Assembly (NCBI RefSeq): GCF_016908555.1
Contig: NZ_JAFBEE010000001.1
Span: 279,447 to 343,446, forward strand
Length of the DNA stretch: 64,000 bases
Reading direction: 5' to 3'
Origin: Alkaliphilus hydrothermalis
GTDB taxonomy: Bacteria; Bacillota; Clostridia; Peptostreptococcales; Natronincolaceae
Shown here: piece after piece, positions 44,677 to 53,488 of the stretch
Layout: each line of letters begins with the position of its first letter
Numbering within the stretch: the first letter of the stretch is position 1
Notes under the pieces: model-generated
The model's database searches: none
Told to the model about the DNA's origin: nothing
The model's input: the letters and a program-made list of their open reading frames with translations, nothing else
Position numbers and translations under genes: made by a program

Positions 44677-45063
44677 ATGTTCGAGTTAGATTTAAGGAGT
44701 CGTCTCCCTATTTATGAGCAGTTAATCGAAAAAATTAAGGAACTAATTATCAGTGAGGTACTAAAAACAGATGAACAGCTACCTTCTGTTAGGATGTTGG
44801 CCCAGCAGCTTACCATCAATCCCAATACGATACAGAAGGCATATCGAGAGTTGGAACGTCAGGGATATATCTACACTGTAAAGGGAAAGGGGAATTTTGT
44901 GGCACCTATAGGAGCAACTATTCATCGAGATAAAATAGAGAAATTGAAGGAAGAATTAGCAAAGCTTTTATCAGAGGTAATGTACTTAGGAATGAAAAAG
45001 GATGAAATTTTACAGTTGATCTCCAATGTGGATGATCTAGTTGGAGGAGGTAATGAAAAATGA
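44677..45063 (+). CDS. GntR family regulator, YtrA type
   Basis: A 128-aa protein with the GntR winged helix (SRLPIYEQLIEKIKELIISEVLKTDEQLPSVRMLAQQLTINPNTIQKAYRELERQGYIYTVKGKGNFVA, about 8-80) and the short C-terminal dimer helices of YtrA. Such regulators repress adjacent ABC operons and respond to cell-wall antibiotics in Bacillus. GGAGGG precedes ATG 44677. Its stop overlaps the next start (ATGA). Confidence 0.92.
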   Translation: MFELDLRSRLPIYEQLIEKIKELIISEVLKTDEQLPSVRMLAQQLTINPNTIQKAYRELERQGYIYTVKGKGNFVAPIGATIHRDKIEKLKEELAKLLSEVMYLGMKKDEILQLISNVDDLVGGGNEK

Positions 45064-45962
45064 TTGAGGTTACTAATCTTACCAAAGAATTTGAAAATTT
45101 GGAAGCTATTAAAGGCTTAACCCTAAATGTAAATAAAGGTTCTATTTATGGACTATTGGGTTCTAATGGTGCTGGTAAGACCACTCTACTGAAAACTTTA
45201 GCTGGAATCTATCAAGAGGATGGTGGAAAGGTCACTATTGATGGAAAACGAGTATTTGAAAACGAAGAGCTCAAGCAAAGGGTTGTATATATATCCGATG
45301 CCCTCTACTTCTTCTCTTCCTATACGATTGAAGACATGGCGAAATTTTATAGAGGAATCTATATCAGATGGAATGAAAATAGATTTCGGCAGCTCCAAAA
45401 AGTTTTTAATTTAGATTTTAATAAAAAGATTCATAAATTATCCAAAGGGATGCAAAGACAAGTAGCCATTTGGCTCTCCCTCTCTATGATGCCTGATGTT
45501 TTGATTCTTGATGAACCTCTGGATGGACTAGATTCCGTTATGAGACAAAAGGTAAAAAACCTGCTAATTCAAGAGGTTGCTGATAGGGAAGTTACCATCA
45601 TCATCTCCTCCCATAATCTAAGGGAACTAGAAGACCTTTGCGACCATGTGGGGATTTTACATGAAGGTACTTTGGTACTGGAAAAGGATTTGGATGAACT
45701 GAAACAGGACATTCACAAAATACAAGTAGTCTTTAAGGAGCAACCTTCTAAAGATCGTTTAGAGAAGATGAATCTCCTCTATCAGGAATCTAGGGGTAGT
45801 GTTCAACTATATATTGTAAAGGGAAATAAAGCAAAGGTAATGGAGCAGTTTAAAGAGTTTCAACCTATTATAGTGGATGTACTACCCTTGACATTAGAAG
45901 AAATATTTATTTACGAAATGGGGGATATCGGTTATGCCATCGAAAACATCGTTTTTGAATAA
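45060..45962 (+). CDS. ABC transporter ATP-binding protein (YtrB-like)
   Basis: A 300-aa ATPase with Walker A GSNGAGKTT, signature LSKGMQRQVAIW, Walker B VLILDEPLDGLDS and switch SSHNLRE. The EEIFIYEMGD ending is typical of ABC-2 exporters. The start overlaps the regulator gene by four bases, showing translational coupling, and its 3' end overlaps the permease start by 29 bases. Confidence 0.9.
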   Translation: MIEVTNLTKEFENLEAIKGLTLNVNKGSIYGLLGSNGAGKTTLLKTLAGIYQEDGGKVTIDGKRVFENEELKQRVVYISDALYFFSSYTIEDMAKFYRGIYIRWNENRFRQLQKVFNLDFNKKIHKLSKGMQRQVAIWLSLSMMPDVLILDEPLDGLDSVMRQKVKNLLIQEVADREVTIIISSHNLRELEDLCDHVGILHEGTLVLEKDLDELKQDIHKIQVVFKEQPSKDRLEKMNLLYQESRGSVQLYIVKGNKAKVMEQFKEFQPIIVDVLPLTLEEIFIYEMGDIGYAIENIVFE

Positions 45963-47997
45963 AGCTATTTTAAAGAACATCTTCCGTCGATTCTATTGGA
46001 TGGGAGCCTTATACTTCATTGCCCTACTGTTTGCATATCCATTAAATATATTAATGAATTTACCTACAGAGACAAAGCCAAACTTCACAGGTGGTTATAT
46101 ATTTAGATTCGGATCAAATCCTATCTCTGATGTAATTATTTTTGTTATACCTGTACTTTTTGCAGCGTTTCTATTCTACTATTTACAAGGTAGACAGTCA
46201 TCAGATATGATTCATAGTTTACCTATTAAAAGAAGTAATTTATATAACAATCATGTATTTATGGGGACTATGTTTTTAGTGCTTCCTGTTATTGCAGTGG
46301 CCCTAATCAGTTGGATTTTAACGGGAATCTTTAACTTGGGGGAGTTTATTTCCACCACCACCATCCTTCGCTGGACGGGTACCACATTACTGATGAATAT
46401 GACTTTATTTTTAAGTACTGTATTTGCAGGGGTTGTGACGGGAATCTCCATTGCACAGGTAATTTTAACTTATATCGTATTATTCTTACCTGCTGGTTTT
46501 ATTTATCTTATTTCTACTAGTTTAGAAGTGTTTTTAAGTGGGTTTAGTTCAGAATTCTTTCAGAATGATTATTATGCCAGTATTTCACCACTTGTAAGGA
46601 TTGCTAGCCTTAATAGTAGACCTTTACCTTGGTCTGAGGCATTTGCTTATGGAGTCTTTTGTACGATACTATTCTTCTTGGGTAGATACCTATACAATAA
46701 ACGTAAGCTAGAGAAAAATCAACAGGTAATTGTGTTCACTCCCCTCTACCAGTTGTTTAAATATGGAGTCACCTTCTCCTTTATGTTGCTTGGGGGTGTA
46801 TATTTCTATAGTAGCAGAGGTACTAGTATTTCCTGGTTGATACTTGGATATGGTTTGGCTTCCTTAATTGGTTTCTGGATTGCTGAAGGAATTCTTCAAA
46901 AATCTGTACGTATTTTCACTAAAAAAGCTTTTAAATGCTATCTTGGATATCTGGTTGTTATGACTTTAATCATTATAGGATTATTCTTTGATATTGGAGG
47001 CTATGAAACAAGAGTACCTAAAGTAGATGATATTCAAGGCGTATACTTTGACTATGGTTCATATCGCTATACATCATCAAAGGGTAATCATAAAGATAGT
47101 CTATATGTTACACCAGAAAATATTGAAGCTGTCCAGCAACTTCATCAAGAAATCCTGGCTGATGGAGATCATGATAAGTATCAAAACGTTTACAATCATA
47201 CTGATTTAGAGAATAAGAGAAAGGTTTATTTTGTCTATCATTTAAAGAACGGACTAAGGATGTCAAGAAGCTATATGATAGATTATAAAAAGTATCATGA
47301 TTATCTTAAACCGATCCACGAATCATTGGAGGATAAAAATATTAAATATGACGTATTAAAAATTGACAATACTAAAACTAAAAAACTGGTAATTAACCCC
47401 AATAACGCACCTTTTGGAAGAAGCTTGGAAATTATAAATCCTGATGAAATCCATGAAGCAGTTGAAATTTTAAAGCAAGAATATGTTGACGCTAGCTATG
47501 AAACTTTAACTGATCCTAGAGTACCTTGGGCTAATATCAATATAATGCTGGATGAACCTATACATCCAGATGACTTCTATGGTTACGATGAGTATAAAAG
47601 AGATTATTATGATATCTATACATCATGGAGTAAAAACTTTACTCAGTTTGAAGCATGGCTTGAGACAAAAGGTTATCTAGAGCAAGCTAGGGTTATGCCG
47701 GAAGAGATTAGTTATATTGTTGTTGAGAAAATTGAATCCCGCGAAGAAATGGATGTTGTAGAACGACGGGATCCAAGAACAACAAATGCTCCTAAATATG
47801 GAAATGTCATTGAAAGGTTTGAAAGTAACAAACTAGAAGATATTGAAATCAGCTTAGAGAACTATGGGTATACTTATAGTAACACTTATCCAAAATATAT
47901 TGTAGGGTTCTACAATTCAAAAAAGAAGCAAATCTTTATGGGCTCTTTTGCTGAAGGATATATACCTCAGTTTGTATTGGATCATTTTGAGAAGTAA
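45934..47997 (+). CDS. ABC transporter permease with C-terminal extracytoplasmic domain (YtrC/D-like)
   Basis: A 687-aa protein. Residues 1-340 hold about nine membrane helices, including LYYLQGRQSSDMIHSLPIKRSNLYNNHVF and the IAQVILTYIVLFLPAGFIYL region. The last 330 residues (YGSYRYTSSKGNHKDSLYVTPENIEAVQQLHQEI and on) form a soluble domain outside the membrane, of the DUF6449 kind as I recall. The start lies inside the ATPase gene with a GGGGG site nine bases upstream. A strong terminator follows. Confidence 0.85.
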   Translation: MPSKTSFLNKAILKNIFRRFYWMGALYFIALLFAYPLNILMNLPTETKPNFTGGYIFRFGSNPISDVIIFVIPVLFAAFLFYYLQGRQSSDMIHSLPIKRSNLYNNHVFMGTMFLVLPVIAVALISWILTGIFNLGEFISTTTILRWTGTTLLMNMTLFLSTVFAGVVTGISIAQVILTYIVLFLPAGFIYLISTSLEVFLSGFSSEFFQNDYYASISPLVRIASLNSRPLPWSEAFAYGVFCTILFFLGRYLYNKRKLEKNQQVIVFTPLYQLFKYGVTFSFMLLGGVYFYSSRGTSISWLILGYGLASLIGFWIAEGILQKSVRIFTKKAFKCYLGYLVVMTLIIIGLFFDIGGYETRVPKVDDIQGVYFDYGSYRYTSSKGNHKDSLYVTPENIEAVQQLHQEILADGDHDKYQNVYNHTDLENKRKVYFVYHLKNGLRMSRSYMIDYKKYHDYLKPIHESLEDKNIKYDVLKIDNTKTKKLVINPNNAPFGRSLEIINPDEIHEAVEILKQEYVDASYETLTDPRVPWANINIMLDEPIHPDDFYGYDEYKRDYYDIYTSWSKNFTQFEAWLETKGYLEQARVMPEEISYIVVEKIESREEMDVVERRDPRTTNAPKYGNVIERFESNKLEDIEISLENYGYTYSNTYPKYIVGFYNSKKKQIFMGSFAEGYIPQFVLDHFEK

Positions 47998-48027
47998 GTT
48001 CAATTATAGGTTATTCAAATAAAATAG

Positions 48028-48068
48028 AATGGAAGATCTCTTAAATGAGATTTCCATTCTTTTTATTT
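48028..48068 (+). terminator. Rho-independent terminator of the second ABC operon
   Basis: AATGGAAGATCTC (48028-48040) pairs with GAGATTTCCATT (48047-48058), one bulge, followed by CTTTTTATTT. Confidence 0.88.
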
Positions 48069-48148
48069 AAAGAATTTTAGTATTTCATATTTAGGTAGGC
48101 TACTTACCTTCTATTATCTACTCATATTATGAAGTAGTATTTCTCTTC

Positions 48149-48691
48149 TTACGATCTAGAAACTACTACCATCATAGTGATCAACAACATCCCCAACCCA
48201 ATCATAAAAAACCCTGCTAATGGAAATAACGTACTTCTTTTTCCATTGAGAGTATGCTTAAGTTCATCTAATAATTCTTTATATATAGGCAGGTCGCTGA
48301 TTTCCCGTAGGTCCATCTCTACAGTATTCATGGACTGTTGAAAAGAAATGATCAATCTTTTATGTCCTCCTAACACCACTTGTTCATGTTCAATGAGATG
48401 GGTTATGTTCTTATCGTCTAAAATTGCAGTTACAGCATCCATCGTCATTGGAGTGGTGGCATTTACAAAGGTAAATCGTCCCTTATGAATCGTTAGGGCT
48501 AATAATGTCATGGGTAAGAATACAATCCAAACAAAGGAAAATCGATTATTTAATATTATTGGAAGCGTTGAAAATAACATAATAAAGATGGCAATATACT
48601 CCCGACGTATTATATAGATTCTCCTTTTTGAAAGAAGGATTCCAGTTAATATAAATATAACCCCTACTATAATAGAAACAGTGATATGCAT
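48149..48691 (-). CDS. Hypothetical membrane protein
   Basis: A 180-aa protein. Two to three hydrophobic segments occupy the first 65 residues (ITVSIIVGVIFILTGILLS, YIAIFIMLFSTLPIIL, FVWIVFLPMTLLALTI) and one closes the C-terminus (LAGFFMIGLGMLLITMMVVV). The soluble part between (VNATTPMTMDAVTAILDDKNITHLIEHEQVV) has no motif I know. A PH-like bacterial fold is possible but not shown. AAGGGG precedes ATG 48691. Confidence 0.6.
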   Translation of the reverse strand: MHITVSIIVGVIFILTGILLSKRRIYIIRREYIAIFIMLFSTLPIILNNRFSFVWIVFLPMTLLALTIHKGRFTFVNATTPMTMDAVTAILDDKNITHLIEHEQVVLGGHKRLIISFQQSMNTVEMDLREISDLPIYKELLDELKHTLNGKRSTLFPLAGFFMIGLGMLLITMMVVVSRS

Positions 48692-48760
48692 ATGTATTTT
48701 CCCCTTTAACCTTATTCAACAAAACAATTATAAAGCTATAATACTAAATTTTCAACTATC

Positions 48761-49255
48761 CTATTTGCACATTTTAACAAAACCATGGCTAGAGTGTTCC
48801 ATATCTTTAGTGTCAAACATTGTTCGGATTACATCCAGACTTAGATCATCACTATGATATTGCTGTGGTTGAATCTCTTTCTTTTGATCAAACCAAACAT
48901 GCCATAATTCCAGTTCATAACCTTCCTTTACATTTGCTTGAAGGTACTCCAGTAGTTGCTTACCTCTCTCCTCTGTATATTTAAAATCCACTGTGTATAC
49001 AAAGGACTTATTGGTATACCAAGTTACATTCTCCTCCTGCTGAGCCATAGGCATATGCTTAATCTCCAGTTCCTCCAAGTCCTCTTCATTGTCAACGATT
49101 AAAAGCTTGTCCTCTGGGTCCATCTTCTCCCAAGGCATCATTTTATTGGCTGGCATTCTTAGTCTCATGGCTTCCTTGACTGTAATGATTTTTACCTTTT
49201 TATTTTCTACTTCTGGTAGTTCGTACTCCGATGCAATAAAAGAAAAAATACTCAT
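48761..49255 (-). CDS. Hypothetical soluble protein
   Basis: A 164-aa acidic protein (FIASEYELPEVENKKVKIITVKEA, DPEDKLLIVDNEEDLEEL, TYTVDFKYTEERGKQLLEYLQANVKEGYELELWHVWFD). I do not recognise a family; the alternating strands and helices suggest an alpha/beta fold. AGGAGTG precedes ATG 49255. It begins 22 bases after the stop of the PLP-enzyme gene, so it is likely its operon partner. Confidence 0.6.
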   Translation of the reverse strand: MSIFSFIASEYELPEVENKKVKIITVKEAMRLRMPANKMMPWEKMDPEDKLLIVDNEEDLEELEIKHMPMAQQEENVTWYTNKSFVYTVDFKYTEERGKQLLEYLQANVKEGYELELWHVWFDQKKEIQPQQYHSDDLSLDVIRTMFDTKDMEHSSHGFVKMCK

Positions 49256-49277
49256 GTCATCACTCCTGTTTTCTGTT

Positions 49278-50555
49278 TTATCTCAAGTCAATAATATTCT
49301 GCATTGCCTTCAAAGCCCCTAGCTTGGAGTGTTCGTAGGTAAGTCCCCCTTGGAAATAGGCAATATATGGAGGTCTAATGGGTGCATCTGCACTCAACTC
49401 GATGGAAGATCCTTGAACAAAGGCCCCCGCTGCCATCACCACAGGATGATCGTAACCCGGCATATCCCAAGGTAATGGAGTAACATAGGAATCCACAGGT
49501 GCAGCCTCCTGTACGCCTTTACAAAATGCCAATACCTTTGCTTCATCCCCTAGGACAACCGACTGGATAATATCACTACGCTTCTCGGTAGCAGTTGGCT
49601 TTACATCATACCCAGCGGCTTCAAACAATCTACCACAGAAGACTGCCCCCTTCATGGCTTCACATACTACGTGGGGAGCAAGGAATAATCCTTGGAACAT
49701 TGTACGGGATTGACCAAATGTAAGCCCACATTCTTTACCGATCCCTGGAGAAGTCATTCGGTAGGAAATCGCTTCTATCAAGTCTCCCTTTCCAACGATA
49801 TATCCTCCAGATAAAGCAAGTCCTCCACCAGGGTTCTTGATTAAAGATCCTGCCAATAAATCAGCACCAACTTCCGTAGGCTCTTGCTTTTCTAAGAATT
49901 CCCCGTAGCAATTGTCCACCATAACAATAACATTAGGATTGATTCCCTTTACGATATAGACGATTTTTTCAATGGTGGCTATATCCACAGCATTTCTAAA
50001 TCCATAGCCTGTAGAACGTTGTATATAAACTAAAGTAGTCTTTTCCGAAACAGTGGACTCAATTGCATCAAAGTTAACTTCCCCAGACTCTGTGAAATCC
50101 ACCTGTTGATAGTTGATTCCATGATGTTTTAAGCTACCTTTATAGTCTCCTCTTATTCCGATTAATTCGTCTAAAGTATCATAGGGCTTACCTGTTACAG
50201 AAACCATCTCATCCCCTGGATTGAGGACACCAGATAAGGATAGGGTAAGGGCATGGGTTCCGTTCACGATAATCGGACGAACAATGGAATCCTCAGCCTT
50301 AAATACCTTTGCATAGACTTCCTCTAACTTTTCTCGACCTAGATCGTTATAGCCATATCCTGTGGTCCATTGGAAATGCTGGTCACTAAGACGACACTCC
50401 TGCATAGCCTTTAGTACCTTGTATTGGTTGTAGCTTTTAATCTCTTCATATTCTTCAAAAACTTCTCCTAAATCCTTTTCAATCAACTCCATTTTCTCCA
50501 CCAGCTCTGGAGAAATTCCAAATAGCTCCGTCAGTATGTTGTGATTATAAGGCAT
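49278..50555 (-). CDS. Methionine gamma-lyase/YnbB-family PLP enzyme (aluminium resistance protein)
   Basis: A 425-aa fold-type I PLP enzyme. The predicted Schiff-base lysine is K240 in GSLIKNPGGGLALSGGY, and D214 in VMVDNCYGEF contacts the pyridine nitrogen. The N-terminal RLSDQHFQWTTGYGYNDLGREKLEEVYA and the GTHALTLSLSGVLNPGDEMVSV motif are typical of the YnbB family, annotated in different genomes as aluminium-resistance or methionine gamma-lyase-like. The physiological reaction is not established. In Bacillus this gene follows spoVK and ynbA, as here spoVK and a GTPase. Confidence 0.88.
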   Translation of the reverse strand: MPYNHNILTELFGISPELVEKMELIEKDLGEVFEEYEEIKSYNQYKVLKAMQECRLSDQHFQWTTGYGYNDLGREKLEEVYAKVFKAEDSIVRPIIVNGTHALTLSLSGVLNPGDEMVSVTGKPYDTLDELIGIRGDYKGSLKHHGINYQQVDFTESGEVNFDAIESTVSEKTTLVYIQRSTGYGFRNAVDIATIEKIVYIVKGINPNVIVMVDNCYGEFLEKQEPTEVGADLLAGSLIKNPGGGLALSGGYIVGKGDLIEAISYRMTSPGIGKECGLTFGQSRTMFQGLFLAPHVVCEAMKGAVFCGRLFEAAGYDVKPTATEKRSDIIQSVVLGDEAKVLAFCKGVQEAAPVDSYVTPLPWDMPGYDHPVVMAAGAFVQGSSIELSADAPIRPPYIAYFQGGLTYEHSKLGALKAMQNIIDLR

Positions 50556-50673
50556 TTCACCTTTTCCTCCTTTGTAATTCAGTTAAATATAATTATGTAT
50601 CCATATAGCATTATACCCCTTCTACAATCACCATTACAAGTAATTTATTGGATTACCTAATAGAAGCTGATTT

Positions 50674-50874
50674 TTAATTAGTTTTCCCTTTTCCATGTTC
50701 CTTGCTACAAACGGGGCATTGGCTGGTCTGGTAGTATTCCAGCTTTAAGGATAAAGGAACCTCCGACATCCCCTTCTCAAATCCCTCTTTATTACCAATT
50801 CGTCTACCAACACTATAGCCCAATAACATATTAAAAAGACATATTATAATAATGTATCCATAAAATTTAAACAT
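50674..50874 (-). CDS. Small anchored CPVC protein
   Basis: A 66-aa protein with one N-terminal helix (FYGYIIIICLFNMLLGYSVG), a short soluble part, and a C-terminal CPVC pair (YQTSQCPVCSKEHGKG) that could bind metal or be redox-active. AGGAGG precedes ATG 50874. It lies 14 bases after the polytopic protein gene, so it is co-transcribed. No family is recognised. Confidence 0.65.
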   Translation of the reverse strand: MFKFYGYIIIICLFNMLLGYSVGRRIGNKEGFEKGMSEVPLSLKLEYYQTSQCPVCSKEHGKGKTN

Positions 50875-50888
50875 AGTTTATAAACCTC

Positions 50889-51455
50889 CTACCACCACGA
50901 ATACAAGTAATTTATAAAAATACCTGTTGGTAAAATGACCAATGTGTTCACCCACGAAATCATAAAAGAGGCCACTGTAAGTATTGCAATCACTAACGTT
51001 ACCTCCATTCTCCCATAACGTTTTACAAAGTTAAAGTATCCATAAGTGCTATCATATTCCTCATCTAGGATGTCATCTATCAATTGTAGAATGGTAACGA
51101 TAAAAAAACTTTGAAAGAAGACACCAAAGGGAATTAGTATTAAATTCAACGCCACAACCACCAACGTCTCCTGATAGGACTTTAATTTCAACGGCAACCT
51201 CTGTTGAGGAATATGAAACATCCCAAGAATGTATGCTGAGGAAAACAGACCGAAGCTATAATTCGTGTCTAGCACCATGGCTAGGGCAAGGAAAAAAAGA
51301 CTATAAGGTAGCTTGAAGCGTTGTAAATCCCTTAGTAGTTGGGATTCTGGTAGCCCCCTCAGAGCTTCATCCTGATCCACTTCATCATCCAATAGTTTGA
51401 TGACTACCCCCATTAATAGAACTGCAAAATATCGCTTAAATATTTCTACCCACAA
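50889..51455 (-). CDS. Polytopic membrane protein with UbiA-like Asp motifs
   Basis: A 188-aa protein with about five helices. Two acidic motifs are placed as in UbiA-type prenyltransferases: KLLDDEVDQDEA (about 20-31) and LIDDILDEEYDST (about 125-137). UbiA enzymes are usually about 280-300 aa, so this would be a reduced relative; the assignment is a structural guess. The start is a TTG (51455) that overlaps the GTPase gene by 20 bases. GAGGTG lies upstream. Confidence 0.65.
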   Translation of the reverse strand: MWVEIFKRYFAVLLMGVVIKLLDDEVDQDEALRGLPESQLLRDLQRFKLPYSLFFLALAMVLDTNYSFGLFSSAYILGMFHIPQQRLPLKLKSYQETLVVVALNLILIPFGVFFQSFFIVTILQLIDDILDEEYDSTYGYFNFVKRYGRMEVTLVIAILTVASFMISWVNTLVILPTGIFINYLYSWW

Positions 51456-52041
51456 ACATCTTCACCTCTTTAAATCCTGCCTGAGTCACCGCCGAGACAG
51501 GTATAATGTATGTATCAGGATAACGCCTTTGTAGCTGGTTTAGTCCCTCCTTACTTTCCTCTAGATCCATTTTGTTGGCTAAAATACAATATCCTCCCCT
51601 TTTTCTTCCATACTGATTTAACTGGTCATCAATATGGCTAATAGAATTTATTTGATTGCTGGAAACATTGGAGGTATCCATCACATGCAGTAGTATTTTT
51701 GCCTGCTCCATACTCTGTAGGGACATGGCCATAGATTTACGGACATGGGGGTCCTTATGGATTCCATCCATCAGTCCACCCGTGTCCAAGAGCTTCAGCT
51801 CTTGAGTTCCCTTATACACAGGGATTGTCAAATGAATCTCACAGACATCCTTTGTCTTAAAAGGGGAACTGCTGATAAAATATTTCCTTGCTATGTCCAT
51901 TCCATAGGCTTGCCTTTGAATCCCTCCATCAACTCCTCGAAATAAAAGCTGACATTTAGACACCCCTAGATAGGAGGCAAAGCTTAGGAAAAACGAAGTC
52001 TTTCCAACATTGGGTTTTCCCATCAGTATGCAACTTTCCAT
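51436..52041 (-). CDS. Small Era/EngA-like GTPase
   Basis: A 201-aa TRAFAC-class GTPase. G1 GKPNVGKTSF, G3 LLDTGGLMDG, G4 ILANKMDLEE and G5 VSAVTQ are readable; the G2 threonine region is not obvious. It has no extra domain and is far shorter than HflX (YnbA), which occupies this position after spoVK in Bacillus. Its function is unknown. Close spacing (17 bases after spoVK, 20-base overlap with the next gene) makes a coupled operon. Confidence 0.82.
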   Translation of the reverse strand: MESCILMGKPNVGKTSFFLSFASYLGVSKCQLLFRGVDGGIQRQAYGMDIARKYFISSSPFKTKDVCEIHLTIPVYKGTQELKLLDTGGLMDGIHKDPHVRKSMAMSLQSMEQAKILLHVMDTSNVSSNQINSISHIDDQLNQYGRKRGGYCILANKMDLEESKEGLNQLQRRYPDTYIIPVSAVTQAGFKEVKMFVGRNI

Positions 52042-52058
52042 TCTATCGCCATCCTTTC

Positions 52059-53036
52059 CTATTTGAAATCCTCCCTCATCAATGTCATGAGGTCATCCCT
52101 AGTACATTTGCTTTTATCCTTTAATCTAACAGCATGGCGACGAATGGCCCCTTCTATAAGATTCCGTACTAGACGGGCATTGCCTGAATGTACCCCTTCT
52201 CGAATTCGTTTTTGAGAGAGGATTTGATAGAGTTTTGCCCTTGCAGAAAGGGACAGTGTGTATTCCCGTTCCGATACCATCGAGTCAGCAATTTCCACAA
52301 GTTCCTCAATAGAATAATCCTCAAATTCCATGTGGATCGGGAATCTGGATCTCAGACCAGGGTTAATTTTTAAAAAATTCTCCATCTCCTCTTGATATCC
52401 AGCCAGTATCAGTACAAGATTGTTCTTGTGGTCCTCCATAGCCTTTACCAGTGCATCTATTGCCTCCTTACCGAAATCCTTTTCTCCACCACGGGCTAGG
52501 GAATAGGCCTCATCTATGAAGAGAATTCCCCCAAGGGCGTGCTTTACCTGCTCCCGTACCCTCAGGGCTGTGTGGCCAATATATTCCCCCACTAAATCCG
52601 CCCGCTCCACCTCTATCATATGTCCACTGGACAGGACTCCCTTGGCCCTAAAGACTCTCCCCATCAAACGAGCCACTGTTGTCTTTCCTGTCCCTGGGTT
52701 TCCCTTAAAGATCATATGAAGGACTAGACTATCAGCGTTTAACCCCTCAGCCTTTCTTTTTCTTTGGATATCTGTATATGCCAATATTTCCTCCACTAAG
52801 GACTTGACCTTTTCCAGACCGATCAGAGCCTCAAGGGAAATTAGAATCTCCTCTATGGACTCCTCGTTGGATTTAGTATCTTTACTCTCCCCTTGTAAAT
52901 CCTTAGATTGAAGAATCAAGTAATCAAAGAATTCATTAGTAGAGATATTCCCCTTCTCAAAGGAATTGTACTTCCCTTTAACGTCTTCATTCTTGCAGTA
53001 ATTGTTGTTATTGATACTATCAATTTTTTTCGTCAT
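52059..53036 (-). CDS. spoVK: Stage V sporulation protein K (CbbX-family AAA ATPase)
   Basis: A 325-aa AAA+ ATPase needed for spore maturation in Bacillus. Walker A is FKGNPGTGKTTVARLMG, Walker B GGILFIDEAYSLARG, sensor 1 LVLILAGYQEEM and arginine finger GLRSRFPIHMEF. About 70 N-terminal residues rich in Asn, Lys and Ser precede the AAA domain and look disordered. Its presence supports a spore-former. GAGGTGATC precedes ATG 53036. Confidence 0.9.
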   Translation of the reverse strand: MTKKIDSINNNNYCKNEDVKGKYNSFEKGNISTNEFFDYLILQSKDLQGESKDTKSNEESIEEILISLEALIGLEKVKSLVEEILAYTDIQRKRKAEGLNADSLVLHMIFKGNPGTGKTTVARLMGRVFRAKGVLSSGHMIEVERADLVGEYIGHTALRVREQVKHALGGILFIDEAYSLARGGEKDFGKEAIDALVKAMEDHKNNLVLILAGYQEEMENFLKINPGLRSRFPIHMEFEDYSIEELVEIADSMVSEREYTLSLSARAKLYQILSQKRIREGVHSGNARLVRNLIEGAIRRHAVRLKDKSKCTRDDLMTLMREDFK

Positions 53037-53098
53037 TTCTGGATCACCTCAAAATCGTTGCTATTCTATCATATTCATCAATAGCCCAAAAAAATGAT

Positions 53099-53127
53099 AA
53101 AACCGCCTTAATATTAAAGCGGTTTTA
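53099..53127 (-). terminator. Rho-independent terminator after hfq
   Basis: AAACCGC (53100-53106) and GCGGTTT (53119-53125) form the stem with TT/AA inside. On the - strand TTTTATCATTTTTTT follows. It separates the mutS-hfq operon from spoVK. Confidence 0.85.
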
Positions 53128-53201
53128 AATCATGGGGTGAATCCTATTTTATTACATTTACCTTATTCTATATATTTTAACTAATTGATTAAGCTTACAA
53201 A

Positions 53202-53441
53202 TTATACTTGAGTCTTTGCAGCCTGTACTAAATTCACTGGATTGGATGGGGAAATAGTAGATACTGCGTGCTTGTAAATCATTTGCTGTTTACCTTCAGA
53301 ATCTAAAACAATTGTATAGTTGTCAAATCCCTTAACATATCCTTTTAATTGGAATCCATTAACTAAGTATATGGTGATCTGAATGTTTTCCCTCCTAACT
53401 TGGTTCAAGAAAACATCCTGTAAATTGATATTATTTTTCAT
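53202..53441 (-). CDS. hfq: RNA-binding protein Hfq
   Basis: A 79-aa Sm-like protein, the usual length for Firmicute Hfq. It forms a hexameric ring that pairs small RNAs with mRNAs. Sm1 is ITIYLVNGFQLKGYVKGFDNYTIVL (about 22-46) and Sm2 the YKHAVSTI segment; the N-terminal NLQDVFLNQ is also conserved. It is the last gene of the mutS-mutL-miaA-hfq operon, 47 bases after miaA. GGAGG precedes ATG 53441. Confidence 0.96.
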   Translation of the reverse strand: MKNNINLQDVFLNQVRRENIQITIYLVNGFQLKGYVKGFDNYTIVLDSEGKQQMIYKHAVSTISPSNPVNLVQAAKTQV

Positions 53442-53488
53442 CCTTTAGCCTCCTTCATATTTTTCATCTTATGTCATAACAACTAATT

